A stretch of 64,000 nucleotides of DNA from Trinickia dabaoshanensis (lineage in GTDB: Bacteria; Pseudomonadota; Gammaproteobacteria; Burkholderiales; Burkholderiaceae). Both the position numbers and the translations under genes were made by a program. The number at the start of each line of letters is the position of its first letter. Position 1 is the stretch's first letter. The stretch covers positions 1-64,000 of the forward strand of contig NZ_PNYA01000017.1 of assembly GCF_002879885.1 (NCBI RefSeq), in the 5' to 3' direction. The notes under the pieces are model-generated. The model made no database searches. It was not told where the DNA came from and saw only the letters and a list, made by a program, of their open reading frames with translations. Below are positions 8,079 to 16,462 of this stretch, piece by piece.

Positions 8079-8987
8079 ATGATCGAACTGACGGGGGTGG
8101 GCAAGGCCTTCGGGAAAGTGCGTGCGATCGACGGCGTCGATTTGCGGATACGCGATGGCGAACTCTTTGGGCTTATCGGCCGAAACGGGGCCGGCAAGAG
8201 TACGTTGTTTCAGCTCATGCTCGGGCTCCTCTCGACCGATGCGGGCGAGGTCCGCATCCGCGGCGAAGCCGCGCGTTCGCGCGCGTTCTTATCGGTCAAG
8301 CGTAGCTTGGGTTATCTGCCGGAAAACGTCGTGCTTTACGACAACCTGACCGGTGCGGAGACCCTGCGCTTTTTCGCGAAGCTCAAGGGCGTTCCGCTCG
8401 ATCGATGCGCGCCGCTTCTCGATGAAGTGGGCTTGGGCGGCGCGGCCTCGCGCAAAGTGCGTGAATACTCGAAAGGGATGAAGCAGCGCCTCGGGTTTGC
8501 GCAGGCGCTGCTTGGCGAGCCGCAGTTGCTCTTTCTCGATGAACCGACCAACGGCCTCGATCCGAAGGGCATTCGCGAGTTCTATCAAACGCTGAAAAGG
8601 CGGCAAGAAGCGGGCGCAACGATCGTCGTCACCTCGCACATTCTCGCGGAAATGCAACAACGCGTGGACCGTCTGGCAATTTTGCACGGTGGCCGTATTC
8701 AAGCGGTGGGCAGCGTTCAGGTACTGCGCGGCCAGACGACGCTTCCGCTCTCCATCGAGGTGCTCGCGCACAACGAGGATACCGGCACGCTCGAAGCGGC
8801 ATTGCGCCGCGCGCCGTTTTTCAATTTGACGATGCGCGGACGGCACATCGGCTTCCAATGCCCTCGCGACGCGAAGATGGCGGCGATCGCGGCGCTCTCG
8901 TCGCTCGCCGATCGCATTGCCGACCTGCAGATCCACGAGCCCTCGCTCGAGGATGTCTTTCTCGGCTGCACGGAGACGAACGCATGA
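8079..8987 (+). CDS. nosF: NosF, ABC ATPase of the NosDFY complex
   Basis: A 302-residue ABC ATPase with Walker A GRNGAGKST (about residues 36-44), signature YSKGMKQRLG, Walker B LLFLDEPTNGLD and switch histidine in VVTSHILAEM. It powers NosDFY during CuZ assembly. The ATG at 8079 is used because the earlier in-frame ATG at 8046 lies inside nosD. Its end overlaps nosY by four bases (ATGA), so expression is coupled. Confidence 0.95.
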   Translation: MIELTGVGKAFGKVRAIDGVDLRIRDGELFGLIGRNGAGKSTLFQLMLGLLSTDAGEVRIRGEAARSRAFLSVKRSLGYLPENVVLYDNLTGAETLRFFAKLKGVPLDRCAPLLDEVGLGGAASRKVREYSKGMKQRLGFAQALLGEPQLLFLDEPTNGLDPKGIREFYQTLKRRQEAGATIVVTSHILAEMQQRVDRLAILHGGRIQAVGSVQVLRGQTTLPLSIEVLAHNEDTGTLEAALRRAPFFNLTMRGRHIGFQCPRDAKMAAIAALSSLADRIADLQIHEPSLEDVFLGCTETNA

Positions 8988-9817
8988 GCGCGACGCATTG
9001 TACGTATCGAACGCAAGTCGCCGTGATCGCCGGCAAGGAGTTTCACGATCGGTTGCGCAGTCGTTGGGTGCTCGCCGTGTCGCTCGTTTTCGCGGCGTTT
9101 GCAGTCGTGACGTCGTACTTCGGCGCGGCCGTCCAAGGCGTGGTGGGCTTTCAAGGCATCGAGCCGCTGATCGCCAGCCTCGTTAGCCTCACGATTTACC
9201 TGCTGCCGCTCATTGCACTGATTCTCGGTTTCGATGCGCTCGTTGGCGAGCGCGAACGCGGCACGCTCAATCTGATGCTGTCCTACCCGATCAGCCGCGT
9301 TCAATTGGTCGTCGGAAAGTACCTCGGTTTAGCCGCCGCGCTGACGTGCGCGACGCTCGCCGGTTTCGGTCTCGCGGGGGTCGTCATTGCGCTGCGGGCG
9401 CCGTCGGCCGATTGGTATCAGTACGCCGGTTTTGTCGTCAGCGCCGTGCTGCTCGGATGGGTGTTCTTAAGTCTTGCCGTCTCGGCTTCGGCCTTCTGCC
9501 ATAGCCGCACCTCGGCGAGCGGGGTGGCCGTGGCGCTCTGGTTCTTCTTCGTGCTCGTCTACGACTTGCTCTTGCTGGGCGCGCTCGTTCTCTCGGGCGG
9601 CGCGGTCGTCGGCCCCCTGTTTCCCGCGCTGTTGATGCTCAATCCGGCGGACATTTTCCGCATCTTGAACATCTTCGGTCCCGGCGATTTACACACTATG
9701 TATGGACTCGTGAGCGTATTTCCCGCCGCGCTCGCGCAGCCCCTCGTGCTCGGCGTCGCGATGTTGGCGTGGATTGCCGCGCCACTGGGCGTTGCCGCTT
9801 GGAGATTCAATCGATGA
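8984..9817 (+). CDS. nosY: NosY, membrane subunit of the NosDFY complex
   Basis: A 277-residue permease with about six membrane segments and the ABC-2 coupling region GERERGTLNLMLSYPISR. It anchors the ATPase NosF and the periplasmic NosD. The start ATG at 8984 overlaps the nosF stop and its own stop overlaps the nosL start (ATGA at 9814-9817), so nosF, nosY and nosL form a tightly coupled block. Confidence 0.95.
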   Translation: MSATHCTYRTQVAVIAGKEFHDRLRSRWVLAVSLVFAAFAVVTSYFGAAVQGVVGFQGIEPLIASLVSLTIYLLPLIALILGFDALVGERERGTLNLMLSYPISRVQLVVGKYLGLAAALTCATLAGFGLAGVVIALRAPSADWYQYAGFVVSAVLLGWVFLSLAVSASAFCHSRTSASGVAVALWFFFVLVYDLLLLGALVLSGGAVVGPLFPALLMLNPADIFRILNIFGPGDLHTMYGLVSVFPAALAQPLVLGVAMLAWIAAPLGVAAWRFNR

Positions 9818-10341
9818 ATAAATCGCTATCCCTCCGCGCGATCGTCGCGTTCGCCGCCGCGCTGGTTCTCGCGCTTGCCGCCGGTTGCGGAACCGATGCG
9901 GGCACACCGCCGGCGCCGCACCAAATCACCGATACGACGGTCAGCGTGCTCGATGCAATGAGTTTGAACGACTACCCGGGGCCGAAGGCGCAGATCGTCT
10001 ATGCGGATGGCCATGCGGACTTCTTCTGCGACACGCTTGGGCTGTTTTCCGTGTATTTGCGGCCCGAGCACGACCGCAAGATCGGCGCGCTGTACGTCCA
10101 AGACATGGGCAGCACCGATTGGCAACGTCCTGTCGAGCATTGGATCGATGCCAAGCGGGCGTTTTACGTCGTCGGTTCGAAGAAACTCGGGGCGATGGGG
10201 CAGACCTTCGCGTCGTTTTCGAAGGAAGACGATGCCCGGCGGTTCATGCGCGCAGAGGGCGGAAAACTCTATCGATTCGATGGTATTTCGATCGATATGG
10301 CTACGACCGATGGCGGGGTCGTTAAAGATCAAAACATGTAG
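9814..10341 (+). CDS. nosL: NosL, copper-chaperone lipoprotein
   Basis: NosL is a lipid-anchored periplasmic Cu(I) carrier that delivers copper to NosZ through NosD. This 175-residue form has a lipoprotein signal ending LAAGC and the family hallmark YPGPKAQI. Where well-known NosL proteins have a cysteine-containing motif ending in Met (for example CHVCGM) just before the PGPK block, this protein reads SVLDAM: the methionine is kept but both cysteines are absent. Another cysteine occurs in DFFCDTLG. Assignment is firm from the PGPK block and the coupled position after nosY; the copper ligand set may differ. Confidence 0.9.
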   Translation: MNKSLSLRAIVAFAAALVLALAAGCGTDAGTPPAPHQITDTTVSVLDAMSLNDYPGPKAQIVYADGHADFFCDTLGLFSVYLRPEHDRKIGALYVQDMGSTDWQRPVEHWIDAKRAFYVVGSKKLGAMGQTFASFSKEDDARRFMRAEGGKLYRFDGISIDMATTDGGVVKDQNM

Positions 10342-10349
10342 GGGATGAG

Positions 10350-10616
10350 ATGACCGATTTCTTTCAGCACGTGCCGTCGGAAGCGGCGCAACAGATCGAT
10401 GCGCTGAGTCGCTTGCTGTACGACTTGCGCGAGGATCGCAAGCAAATTTTGGCCGCGTACGGCGTGGAGCAAGAGCAAGCGCTGATGGCGCGGATCGCCT
10501 CGGGCGAGATCGAGGCGCATCCGGCCTACGAACGGTATCTCGCCGCCAAGACCCTCGCGCAAACACGCGAGGCACTGCGCGCGCAGTTGCGCGAATTGCT
10601 GGCCACCGGAGTATGA
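10350..10616 (+). CDS. Small helical protein of unknown function in the nos operon
   Basis: An 88-residue, mostly charged, helix-forming protein (AQQIDALSRLLYDLREDRKQ; ALRAQLRELL) with no signal or membrane segment. It starts eight bases after nosL, and its stop overlaps the start of the next gene by four bases (ATGA), so the two are translated together. I do not recognise the family. The overlap with a TumE/DUF6516-like gene suggests a two-protein module, possibly toxin-antitoxin-like, but this is an inference from arrangement. Confidence 0.75.
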   Translation: MTDFFQHVPSEAAQQIDALSRLLYDLREDRKQILAAYGVEQEQALMARIASGEIEAHPAYERYLAAKTLAQTREALRAQLRELLATGV

Positions 10617-11035
10617 CGATGCTGCACCTGGAACTGAAGGAAAACATCGAGGCGACGTTCGGTGCCGCGCACGACGTATCGGTCACGTTGTGCCGCGATG
10701 CGATCGAGGTGAGTCTCCCGAATGGCGTCGCGTTACTCGTTCGGATCGCCGAGCGCGATGAATATGCCATGCATTGGCGTTGGGGAGAAGCCGAGATGAG
10801 CATCGATACCGCCCCCCTGCATCGAGGGCTCGGCACCTACCCGAATCACCTGCATACGCCCGATGGCCGGGTTCTCGCCGATCCGATCACCGAGATCGGC
10901 GCGCAGCCTTGGCAGAACGTCCGAACCTTGATCGAACGGTTGCTGACGCAACCGCTACTTGGATACGAATCCCGGTTTGTGTACGGGACGCTGGAAGCAT
11001 CCCAACCCCAAACCTCCGCTTGTGCAAACGCTTGA
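10613..11035 (+). CDS. TumE/DUF6516-like protein in the nos operon
   Basis: A 140-residue soluble protein. Its central part (MHWRWGEAEMSIDTAPLHR, then TYPNHLHTPDG) resembles the DUF6516/TumE pattern of a tryptophan-bearing strand followed by D-x-A-P-x-H and P-x-H-x-H. Those families include toxin components of type II modules, but the match is from memory and partial. It overlaps the upstream 88-residue gene and precedes the cytochrome gene by 12 bases, so it is co-transcribed with nos genes. Function unknown. Confidence 0.7.
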   Translation: MTMLHLELKENIEATFGAAHDVSVTLCRDAIEVSLPNGVALLVRIAERDEYAMHWRWGEAEMSIDTAPLHRGLGTYPNHLHTPDGRVLADPITEIGAQPWQNVRTLIERLLTQPLLGYESRFVYGTLEASQPQTSACANA

Positions 11036-11047
11036 TAAGGAAAGACC

Positions 11048-11491
11048 ATGAAAGGCCGCAACCTATTGATCGCAGCAGTTGGATTTTCACTCGTGTTCGG
11101 TTTGTCCGCTTGCGACAAGGGCGGCGCGGGCCCGCAAACGGCGGCGGCCGCCACCAAACCGATCGCACCGGTAGCATCCGTCTCCACGGCCGCCCCGGCC
11201 CAGCCGGCGCCGGAAACGGCGGCGGCTGCCGCGCCCAATCCGGCCGGCGAAAAAGTATTCAAGAGCGTGTGCTTCATGTGCCATCAAACGGGCGCGGCGG
11301 GAGCGCCGGTATTCGGCAATAAAGCCGACTGGGCGCCACGCATCGCCAAGGGCAAGCCTACGCTCTACAAGCACGCGCTCGAGGGCTTCACGGGCAACAA
11401 CGGTACGATGCCGCCGCGCGGGGCCAACCCCGGGCTGAAGGACGACGAGGTCAAGGCGGCCGTCGATTACATGGTTGCGAAAGCGTCGTGA
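11048..11491 (+). CDS. Lipoprotein c-type cytochrome (c5/c555-like)
   Basis: A 147-residue protein with a lipoprotein signal ending LSAC (Cys22) and an Ala/Pro-rich spacer of about 45 residues. The mono-heme domain has the binding motif CFMCH and a likely axial methionine in NGTMPPRG. Residue +2 after the lipid cysteine is Asp, which in E. coli would favour retention at the inner membrane. The layout suggests a tethered electron carrier in the periplasm that feeds NosZ or links to NosR. It is preceded by AAGGAAAGACC, a good ribosome site, and overlaps nosR (TGATG). The donor role is inferred from position. Confidence 0.88.
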   Translation: MKGRNLLIAAVGFSLVFGLSACDKGGAGPQTAAAATKPIAPVASVSTAAPAQPAPETAAAAAPNPAGEKVFKSVCFMCHQTGAAGAPVFGNKADWAPRIAKGKPTLYKHALEGFTGNNGTMPPRGANPGLKDDEVKAAVDYMVAKAS

Positions 11492-13635
11492 TGTCCTCGT
11501 CCATGAAGCTGCCGTCTTGGCTTTTCGCGCTGCTGTTGCTGCTGGCGGCAGCGTGTCCGGCATCCGCTTCGATCTACGAGCAAGAGTTGCCCGATGCGCT
11601 GTTCAGCCAACCGGATATGTGTAAGTGGACGGATTGCGCGGGCGTGCTGCCGGGGGCGAACGCGTTCTCGGCGCGGGAAGGTAATCCGCCGTACGTGAAG
11701 GCCTATGCCGACGACGGGCATGCGCGCACGCTCAAAGGCTATGTGTTTTTGTCGACTGACATCGTCGATATACAAGGGTACTCCGGCAAGCCCATCGTGA
11801 CGCTGATCGGTATGGATACGAAAGGCGTCGTCACGGGCGTTAAAGTACTGAAGCACAGCGAGCCGATCTTACTGGTCGGCATTCCCGAGTCCAAGCTTGT
11901 GACCTTCTTACGGCAATACGTCGGGAAGTTCGCCGGTGCGCGCTTCGAGATCGGGCGAGGGGAATCGGGCAGCGCGGGCTTGGATGCGATTTCGGGCGCG
12001 ACCGTGACGGCGATAGCGGAGAACCAATTGATCTCGCGCTGCGCGATTGCGATCGCGAGCCAGGTTGGGGTCGTGAAGGAAGCGAGCCTGCCGCAGGCGA
12101 AGTTGTTGCCCGCCGATGCGCGCTATGGGTGGCAGGCGCTCGTCGACATGGGCGCGGTTCAGCATCTGAAGATCGAGGCCGCCGATGTAGGTGCGGCTAA
12201 TACCTGGTCACCTTATCTCGATCTTTATTACGGGTATCTGAACGCGCCCGCGATCGGCAAGAGCATTCTCGGCGATTACGACTACGAGCAACTGATGGGG
12301 CGCTTGAAGGCGGGCGAGCATGCGATCGTCGTCGTCGCGAACGGCAGCGAGTCGTTCAAAGGCTCCGGCTTCGTGCGTGGCGGCATCTTCGACCGTATTC
12401 AGGTTAGGCAGGGGATCAATGCGTTCACCTTCAAAGATTCGGATTACCTGAACCTGTATTCGTTGCAGGCCGCCGGCGCGCCGGCGTTCAACGAGACGGG
12501 CATTTTCATTGTGCGAAGCCCGAAGTTCAGCGCGGCTTATCCTTGGAAGTTCGTCTTTCTCGGTCACAAGATCGATAAAGAGACCGGCGCGAAAAGCTTC
12601 TCCGCATTCGATTCGCCGTATTGGCTGCCGGGGCGTTTTCTCGTCGGCGGCCGCCCCGCTGTCGAGGAAAGCACTGCTCCCTGGCGTAGTGCCTGGCACG
12701 GCAAAGCGCTCGAAATCGGGCTCTTCGCGGCTTGGGCGGTTGCCGTCGTGTTTTTCTTCGTCACGCGCGATCGCTGGGTTCGCGTGGCCAAGCGCGGCGA
12801 CAAGCGCTGGGTCTCCTGGCCGAAAACCGTCAGTTGGATGATCGCGGTGGGCTTCGCCGGAGGGTACGAGCTGGCTCAGCCTTCGGTCACGCAGGTGCTG
12901 ACGCTCGTGCACGCGCTGTTCGGCGGCTGGAACCTCGGATTGTTTCTCTCCGATCCGTTCATTTTCTTGTTTTGGATCGTTATCGCCGTGACCGCGATTG
13001 TTTGGGGGCGAGGTCTTTTTTGCGGTTGGATGTGCCCGTTCGGGTCGATGTCGGAGATGCTTTACAAGATCGCGCGCGCCACGGGGCTCAAGAAACTTCA
13101 GCGCAAGGTGCCGATGCTCTGGCATAACCGGCTGCGCAAGCTGAAGTATGTCGTCTTCGCGATATTGCTCGCCGTGTCGTTCTTTTCGATGCCTTGGGCC
13201 GAAAAGCTCGCCGAAGTCGAACCGTTCAAGACGACCTTTCTCGTCGGCGTCTTGCATCGCTCCTGGCCGTTCGTGCTGTTTTGGACGCTCGTGGTCGGTG
13301 CTTCGATTTTCGTGGAGCGCCCGTTTTGCAAGTATCTATGCCCGCTCGGCGCCAGCCTCGCTTTGCCGGGGCGCTTTCGGCTGCTCAGGCTGCGTCGCAA
13401 GCCCGAATGCACGAGTTGCCATGCTTGCGCAGTCGGTTGCGGATCGCAAGCCATCGACGACGCGGGACGGATCGATCAGATGGAATGCATGCTCTGCCTC
13501 GATTGCATGGTGATGTATTACGACGAGCATGCTTGCCCGCCGTTGTCGAAAGAAAGGAAGCGGCGCGAGCGGGAAGGGCTGCCGCTCACGCCAGTCGACA
13601 AGGGCGGGCATTACATTCCGATCAAGAAGATTTAA
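11491..13635 (+). CDS. nosR: NosR, membrane flavo-iron-sulfur protein for N2O reduction
   Basis: NosR passes electrons towards NosZ and is needed for its activity. The 714-residue protein has a signal peptide and then a periplasmic FMN-binding domain whose DAISGATVTA motif (about residues 170-180) is the ApbE/NosX flavinylation site. Several membrane segments carry CGWMCPFG and CKYLCPLGA, and a cytoplasmic tail has two [4Fe-4S] clusters (CTSCHACAVGC; CMLCLDCMVMYYDEHAC). ATG 11491 overlaps the cytochrome stop; GTG 11488 is also possible. It is the last gene of the operon rather than the first, which is unusual against the nosRZDFYLX order. Confidence 0.95.
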   Translation: MSSSMKLPSWLFALLLLLAAACPASASIYEQELPDALFSQPDMCKWTDCAGVLPGANAFSAREGNPPYVKAYADDGHARTLKGYVFLSTDIVDIQGYSGKPIVTLIGMDTKGVVTGVKVLKHSEPILLVGIPESKLVTFLRQYVGKFAGARFEIGRGESGSAGLDAISGATVTAIAENQLISRCAIAIASQVGVVKEASLPQAKLLPADARYGWQALVDMGAVQHLKIEAADVGAANTWSPYLDLYYGYLNAPAIGKSILGDYDYEQLMGRLKAGEHAIVVVANGSESFKGSGFVRGGIFDRIQVRQGINAFTFKDSDYLNLYSLQAAGAPAFNETGIFIVRSPKFSAAYPWKFVFLGHKIDKETGAKSFSAFDSPYWLPGRFLVGGRPAVEESTAPWRSAWHGKALEIGLFAAWAVAVVFFFVTRDRWVRVAKRGDKRWVSWPKTVSWMIAVGFAGGYELAQPSVTQVLTLVHALFGGWNLGLFLSDPFIFLFWIVIAVTAIVWGRGLFCGWMCPFGSMSEMLYKIARATGLKKLQRKVPMLWHNRLRKLKYVVFAILLAVSFFSMPWAEKLAEVEPFKTTFLVGVLHRSWPFVLFWTLVVGASIFVERPFCKYLCPLGASLALPGRFRLLRLRRKPECTSCHACAVGCGSQAIDDAGRIDQMECMLCLDCMVMYYDEHACPPLSKERKRREREGLPLTPVDKGGHYIPIKKI

Positions 13636-13650
13636 GGCGCGAAAGCGCCT
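13635..13650. terminator. Short hairpin between convergent genes
   Basis: AGGCGC-GAAA-GCGCCT is a six-base-pair stem with a GAAA tetraloop, directly after the nosR stop and touching the stop of the convergent isochorismatase-like gene. There is no T run, so it may only slow polymerase or protect 3' ends. Confidence 0.45.
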
Positions 13651-14290
13651 AGGCCAGCAAGCGCATGGCCTGCTCGAGCGAGAGTACGGTCGTGCGCGAG
13701 TCGAATGCGGTTGCGAACAAGTGTTCATGCACGACTTGATCGGGGTCGTAGCAACAGTCCTTGACCGTGTATAAGCGAAAGTCCGCATCGCTCGCATGCG
13801 CGACCGACGATAGGACAACGCCCGTCGAAGCAATGCCCACCATGATCAGCGTATCCACGCCTCGCGCGGAAAGCTGAACCGCGAGATCCGTCCCGAAGAA
13901 GACGCTGGCGCGGTGCGCTAGGACGAGCGGTTCATCGGCACGCCGGTCCAACTCGGGCGCGAGGTGGTCGTCGGTAAACAGGCCGAGGCCTTTGATGCCT
14001 TGGCCGTTTTTATTCAACGGACTCACTTCCGGATAGCCGGGGCTGAAGCGCAGGTTGGCGAAATAGACCCCGACGCCTTTGGCGCGCGCCGCCTCGCACA
14101 GCGTGCGCGTATTGGCGAGCAGCGTCGGCGCGACCAATGGAAAGAGTTCGAGAATGTCGGTTTGATAATGCATGACGACGAGCGCGGTGCGCGCGGGTGC
14201 GATCGCGGCAATTTGCGCAGGGTCGTGGTATGGAGCTGGGCTAACGCTCGCGTCGCGTGTGTTTTCATCCGGTTTCATTACGTCCGCCAT
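13649..14290 (-). CDS. Isochorismatase-fold protein lacking the usual catalytic residues
   Basis: The 213-residue protein has the core of the isochorismatase/cysteine-hydrolase family: a central strand ALVVMHYQTDIL, HRASVFFGTDLAVQL, and the strand-turn MVGIASTGVVLSSVAHA. Family enzymes use an Asp in the first block (D-x-Q), a Lys, and a Cys in the last (for example TDVCV). Here these positions read H (MHYQ), Arg, and Val/Gly (STGVV), so ordinary amidase or hydrolase chemistry is unlikely. Start ATG 14290 has GGAGG nearby. It is convergent with nosR and has no obvious operon partner. It could be a pseudoenzyme or a Cys-less subfamily. Confidence 0.8.
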   Translation of the reverse strand: MADVMKPDENTRDASVSPAPYHDPAQIAAIAPARTALVVMHYQTDILELFPLVAPTLLANTRTLCEAARAKGVGVYFANLRFSPGYPEVSPLNKNGQGIKGLGLFTDDHLAPELDRRADEPLVLAHRASVFFGTDLAVQLSARGVDTLIMVGIASTGVVLSSVAHASDADFRLYTVKDCCYDPDQVVHEHLFATAFDSRTTVLSLEQAMRLLA

Positions 14291-14491
14291 CGTGCCTCCA
14301 GATCGAAAAGGGTGCGGTTGGAAGGTATGACGAAGTATGGCCCTTTACGCGGCTTGTTGCCGCGAGCGCACGCACCCATTACACTTTGCGGCGTTCACCT
14401 CGCAAACCGGCGCCGGCCTCCCGCTAGCGGACACCGCAACGCTGTCATTGGCGGGACTTGCGCGCAAATCCGCCGACTCTAGAAGGAAATC

Positions 14492-14923
14492 ATGAGACGA
14501 CTGTTCCTGGGTGCGCTCGCGGCGACCTGTTTCGCGGCGGGCGCTCATGCGCAAAGCGATGCGGCCGGACCGTTCGTCACCCCCGCGGGAAGCGTGCAAT
14601 TCGAGCGCGCCGGCGGCGACTATGTCGCATCGCTCGACGGCAAGGCGTTCGACCGCTTCGGCGCGCACGCCCTGACGCATTTCGACGAGACAAACGAAGG
14701 CACCGAAGCCGTCGCCCGTTCGCTCGTCATGACCGATTCGGGCCCCGTCCTATACGACTTCCGCCGTCGTCCTCCGCTCGTGCAGCCCGCGGGCAAGCGC
14801 TTGAGCGTGCGACGTGTATTCTGGCAAGGCGAGGACGTCGTCATGCAAAGCCCGCAAGGGTGGTTCCGTTTGAAAGGTGGCGTCTTGACGAAGCTTCAAT
14901 CCACCAAGGCGACGTACCGCTGA
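14492..14923 (+). CDS. Small exported protein of unknown function
   Basis: A 143-residue protein with a clear Sec signal (RRLFLGALAATCFAAGAHA, cleavage after AHA near residue 20). The mature part is beta-rich with short charged turns and no recognised domain. AAGGAAATC precedes the ATG, a strong ribosome site. It sits upstream of dbpA on the same strand with 61 bases between; co-transcription is possible but not shown. It is divergent from the isochorismatase-like gene. Confidence 0.75.
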   Translation: MRRLFLGALAATCFAAGAHAQSDAAGPFVTPAGSVQFERAGGDYVASLDGKAFDRFGAHALTHFDETNEGTEAVARSLVMTDSGPVLYDFRRRPPLVQPAGKRLSVRRVFWQGEDVVMQSPQGWFRLKGGVLTKLQSTKATYR

Positions 14924-14984
14924 TTGCATACCGCGCGCGGCTCACGGCTGTGCTCGGCTCGTTTATTTGAAGTAACGCTACGAC

Positions 14985-16382
14985 ATGACAAACAAACCGA
15001 CGGCCATGCCGTTCAGCGAGCTTGCCCTCGCGCCAGCCACGCTCGCCAACCTCGATCGACTCGGCTACGCCGTAATGACGCCGATCCAAGCCGCCAGTCT
15101 GCCGATCGCGCTGGCGGGGCACGACCTGATCGCTCAGGCGAAGACCGGCAGCGGCAAGACGGCGGCGTTTTCGCTCGCGCTGCTCGCACGGCTCGACGCG
15201 CGCCGGTTCGACGTGCAAGCGATGGTGCTGTGCCCGACGCGAGAACTCGCCGACCAGGTCACGCAAGAGATCCGCCGCCTGGCGCGGGCCGAGGAAAACG
15301 TGAAGGTGTTGACGCTATGCGGCGGAACCCCGATGGCGCCGCAGACGGCGAGCCTCGGGCATGGCGCGCATATCGTCGTCGGCACGCCGGGGCGCATCAT
15401 GGATCATTTGACGCGCGGCAGTCTCACGTTGAGCGCGCTGAATACGCTCGTGCTCGACGAAGCGGATCGAATGCTCGACATGGGTTTTTACGACGACATC
15501 GCAACGGTCGCGAGCCAATGTCCGAAGGAACGTCAAACGTTGCTGTTTTCCGCGACGTATCCGGAGGGAATCGCCAAACTGAGCCAACGGTTCTTGCGAA
15601 GCCCGAAAGAGGTGAGGCTCGAGGAGCGCCACGACGACAGCAAGATTCGCCAGCGTTTTTATGAGGTGACCGAGGACGAACGGCTGCATGCGGTCGGCAT
15701 GTTGCTCAACCATTACCGTCCCGTGAGCACGATCGCGTTTTGCAACACCAAGCAGCAATGCCGCGACTTGCTCGACGTGCTGCGCGCGCAGGGGTTTCAT
15801 GCGTTGGCGTTGCATGGCGAACTCGATCAACGCGACCGCGATCAAGTGTTGATTCAATTCGCGAATCGTAGTTGCTCGGTGCTGGTGGCTACCGACGTTG
15901 CCGCGCGCGGGCTCGACTTCACGCAACTCGAAGCCGTCATCAACGTCGATGTCACGCCCGATCCCGAAGTGCACGTGCATCGCATCGGCCGCACGGGCCG
16001 AGCGGATCAGGACGGTTGGGCACTGAGTCTCGCGAGCATGAACGAGATGGGGAGAGTGGGTGCGATCGAGCACGCGCAAAAACGCGAGGTCGAATGGCAT
16101 CCGCTCGCCGAATTGACCGTGGCGGATAACAAGCCGCTCTTGCCGCCGATGGAAACGCTGCAAATTCTCGGCGGGCGCAAAGAAAAGATCCGCCCCGGCG
16201 ACGTATTGGGTGCGTTGACGGGCGAAGCGGGTTTCAGCGGCGCACAGATCGGCAAGATCAACGTGACCGAGTATTCGACGTACGTCGCGGTGGAGCGCGG
16301 CATCGCGCGCGACGCGCTGCGCAAGCTCAGCGCAGGCAAGGTCAAAGGCAAGAAGGTCAAAGTTCGTTTGATGGACGAGTGA
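14985..16382 (+). CDS. dbpA: ATP-dependent RNA helicase DbpA
   Basis: A 465-residue DEAD-box helicase. Motifs appear in order: a Q-motif region (MTPIQAASLP), motif I AKTGSGKTAAF, Ia PTRELADQ, II DEADRMLDMGF, III SAT, and VI HRIGRTGRA. The C-terminal domain (GDVLGALTGEAGFSGAQIGK, ending KGKKVKVRLMDE) is the DbpA RNA-binding module that recognises hairpin 92 of 23S rRNA, so the protein helps large-subunit assembly. ATG 14985 gives the normal length; ATG 15006 is an alternative. Confidence 0.95.
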   Translation: MTNKPTAMPFSELALAPATLANLDRLGYAVMTPIQAASLPIALAGHDLIAQAKTGSGKTAAFSLALLARLDARRFDVQAMVLCPTRELADQVTQEIRRLARAEENVKVLTLCGGTPMAPQTASLGHGAHIVVGTPGRIMDHLTRGSLTLSALNTLVLDEADRMLDMGFYDDIATVASQCPKERQTLLFSATYPEGIAKLSQRFLRSPKEVRLEERHDDSKIRQRFYEVTEDERLHAVGMLLNHYRPVSTIAFCNTKQQCRDLLDVLRAQGFHALALHGELDQRDRDQVLIQFANRSCSVLVATDVAARGLDFTQLEAVINVDVTPDPEVHVHRIGRTGRADQDGWALSLASMNEMGRVGAIEHAQKREVEWHPLAELTVADNKPLLPPMETLQILGGRKEKIRPGDVLGALTGEAGFSGAQIGKINVTEYSTYVAVERGIARDALRKLSAGKVKGKKVKVRLMDE

Positions 16383-16462
16383 CGCGGTACGGGGGGCGCT
16401 CGCTGTCGTAACGGGTTGGGCGGGCGCACGTTTCTCTCTTCGTTTTATTCGGATTCGCTTCA

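Noticed and set aside
6710-8197. 495-residue minus-strand open frame over nosD
   Set aside because: Shadow of the repeat-rich nosD gene; the sequence is low in hydrophobic cores and matches nothing.
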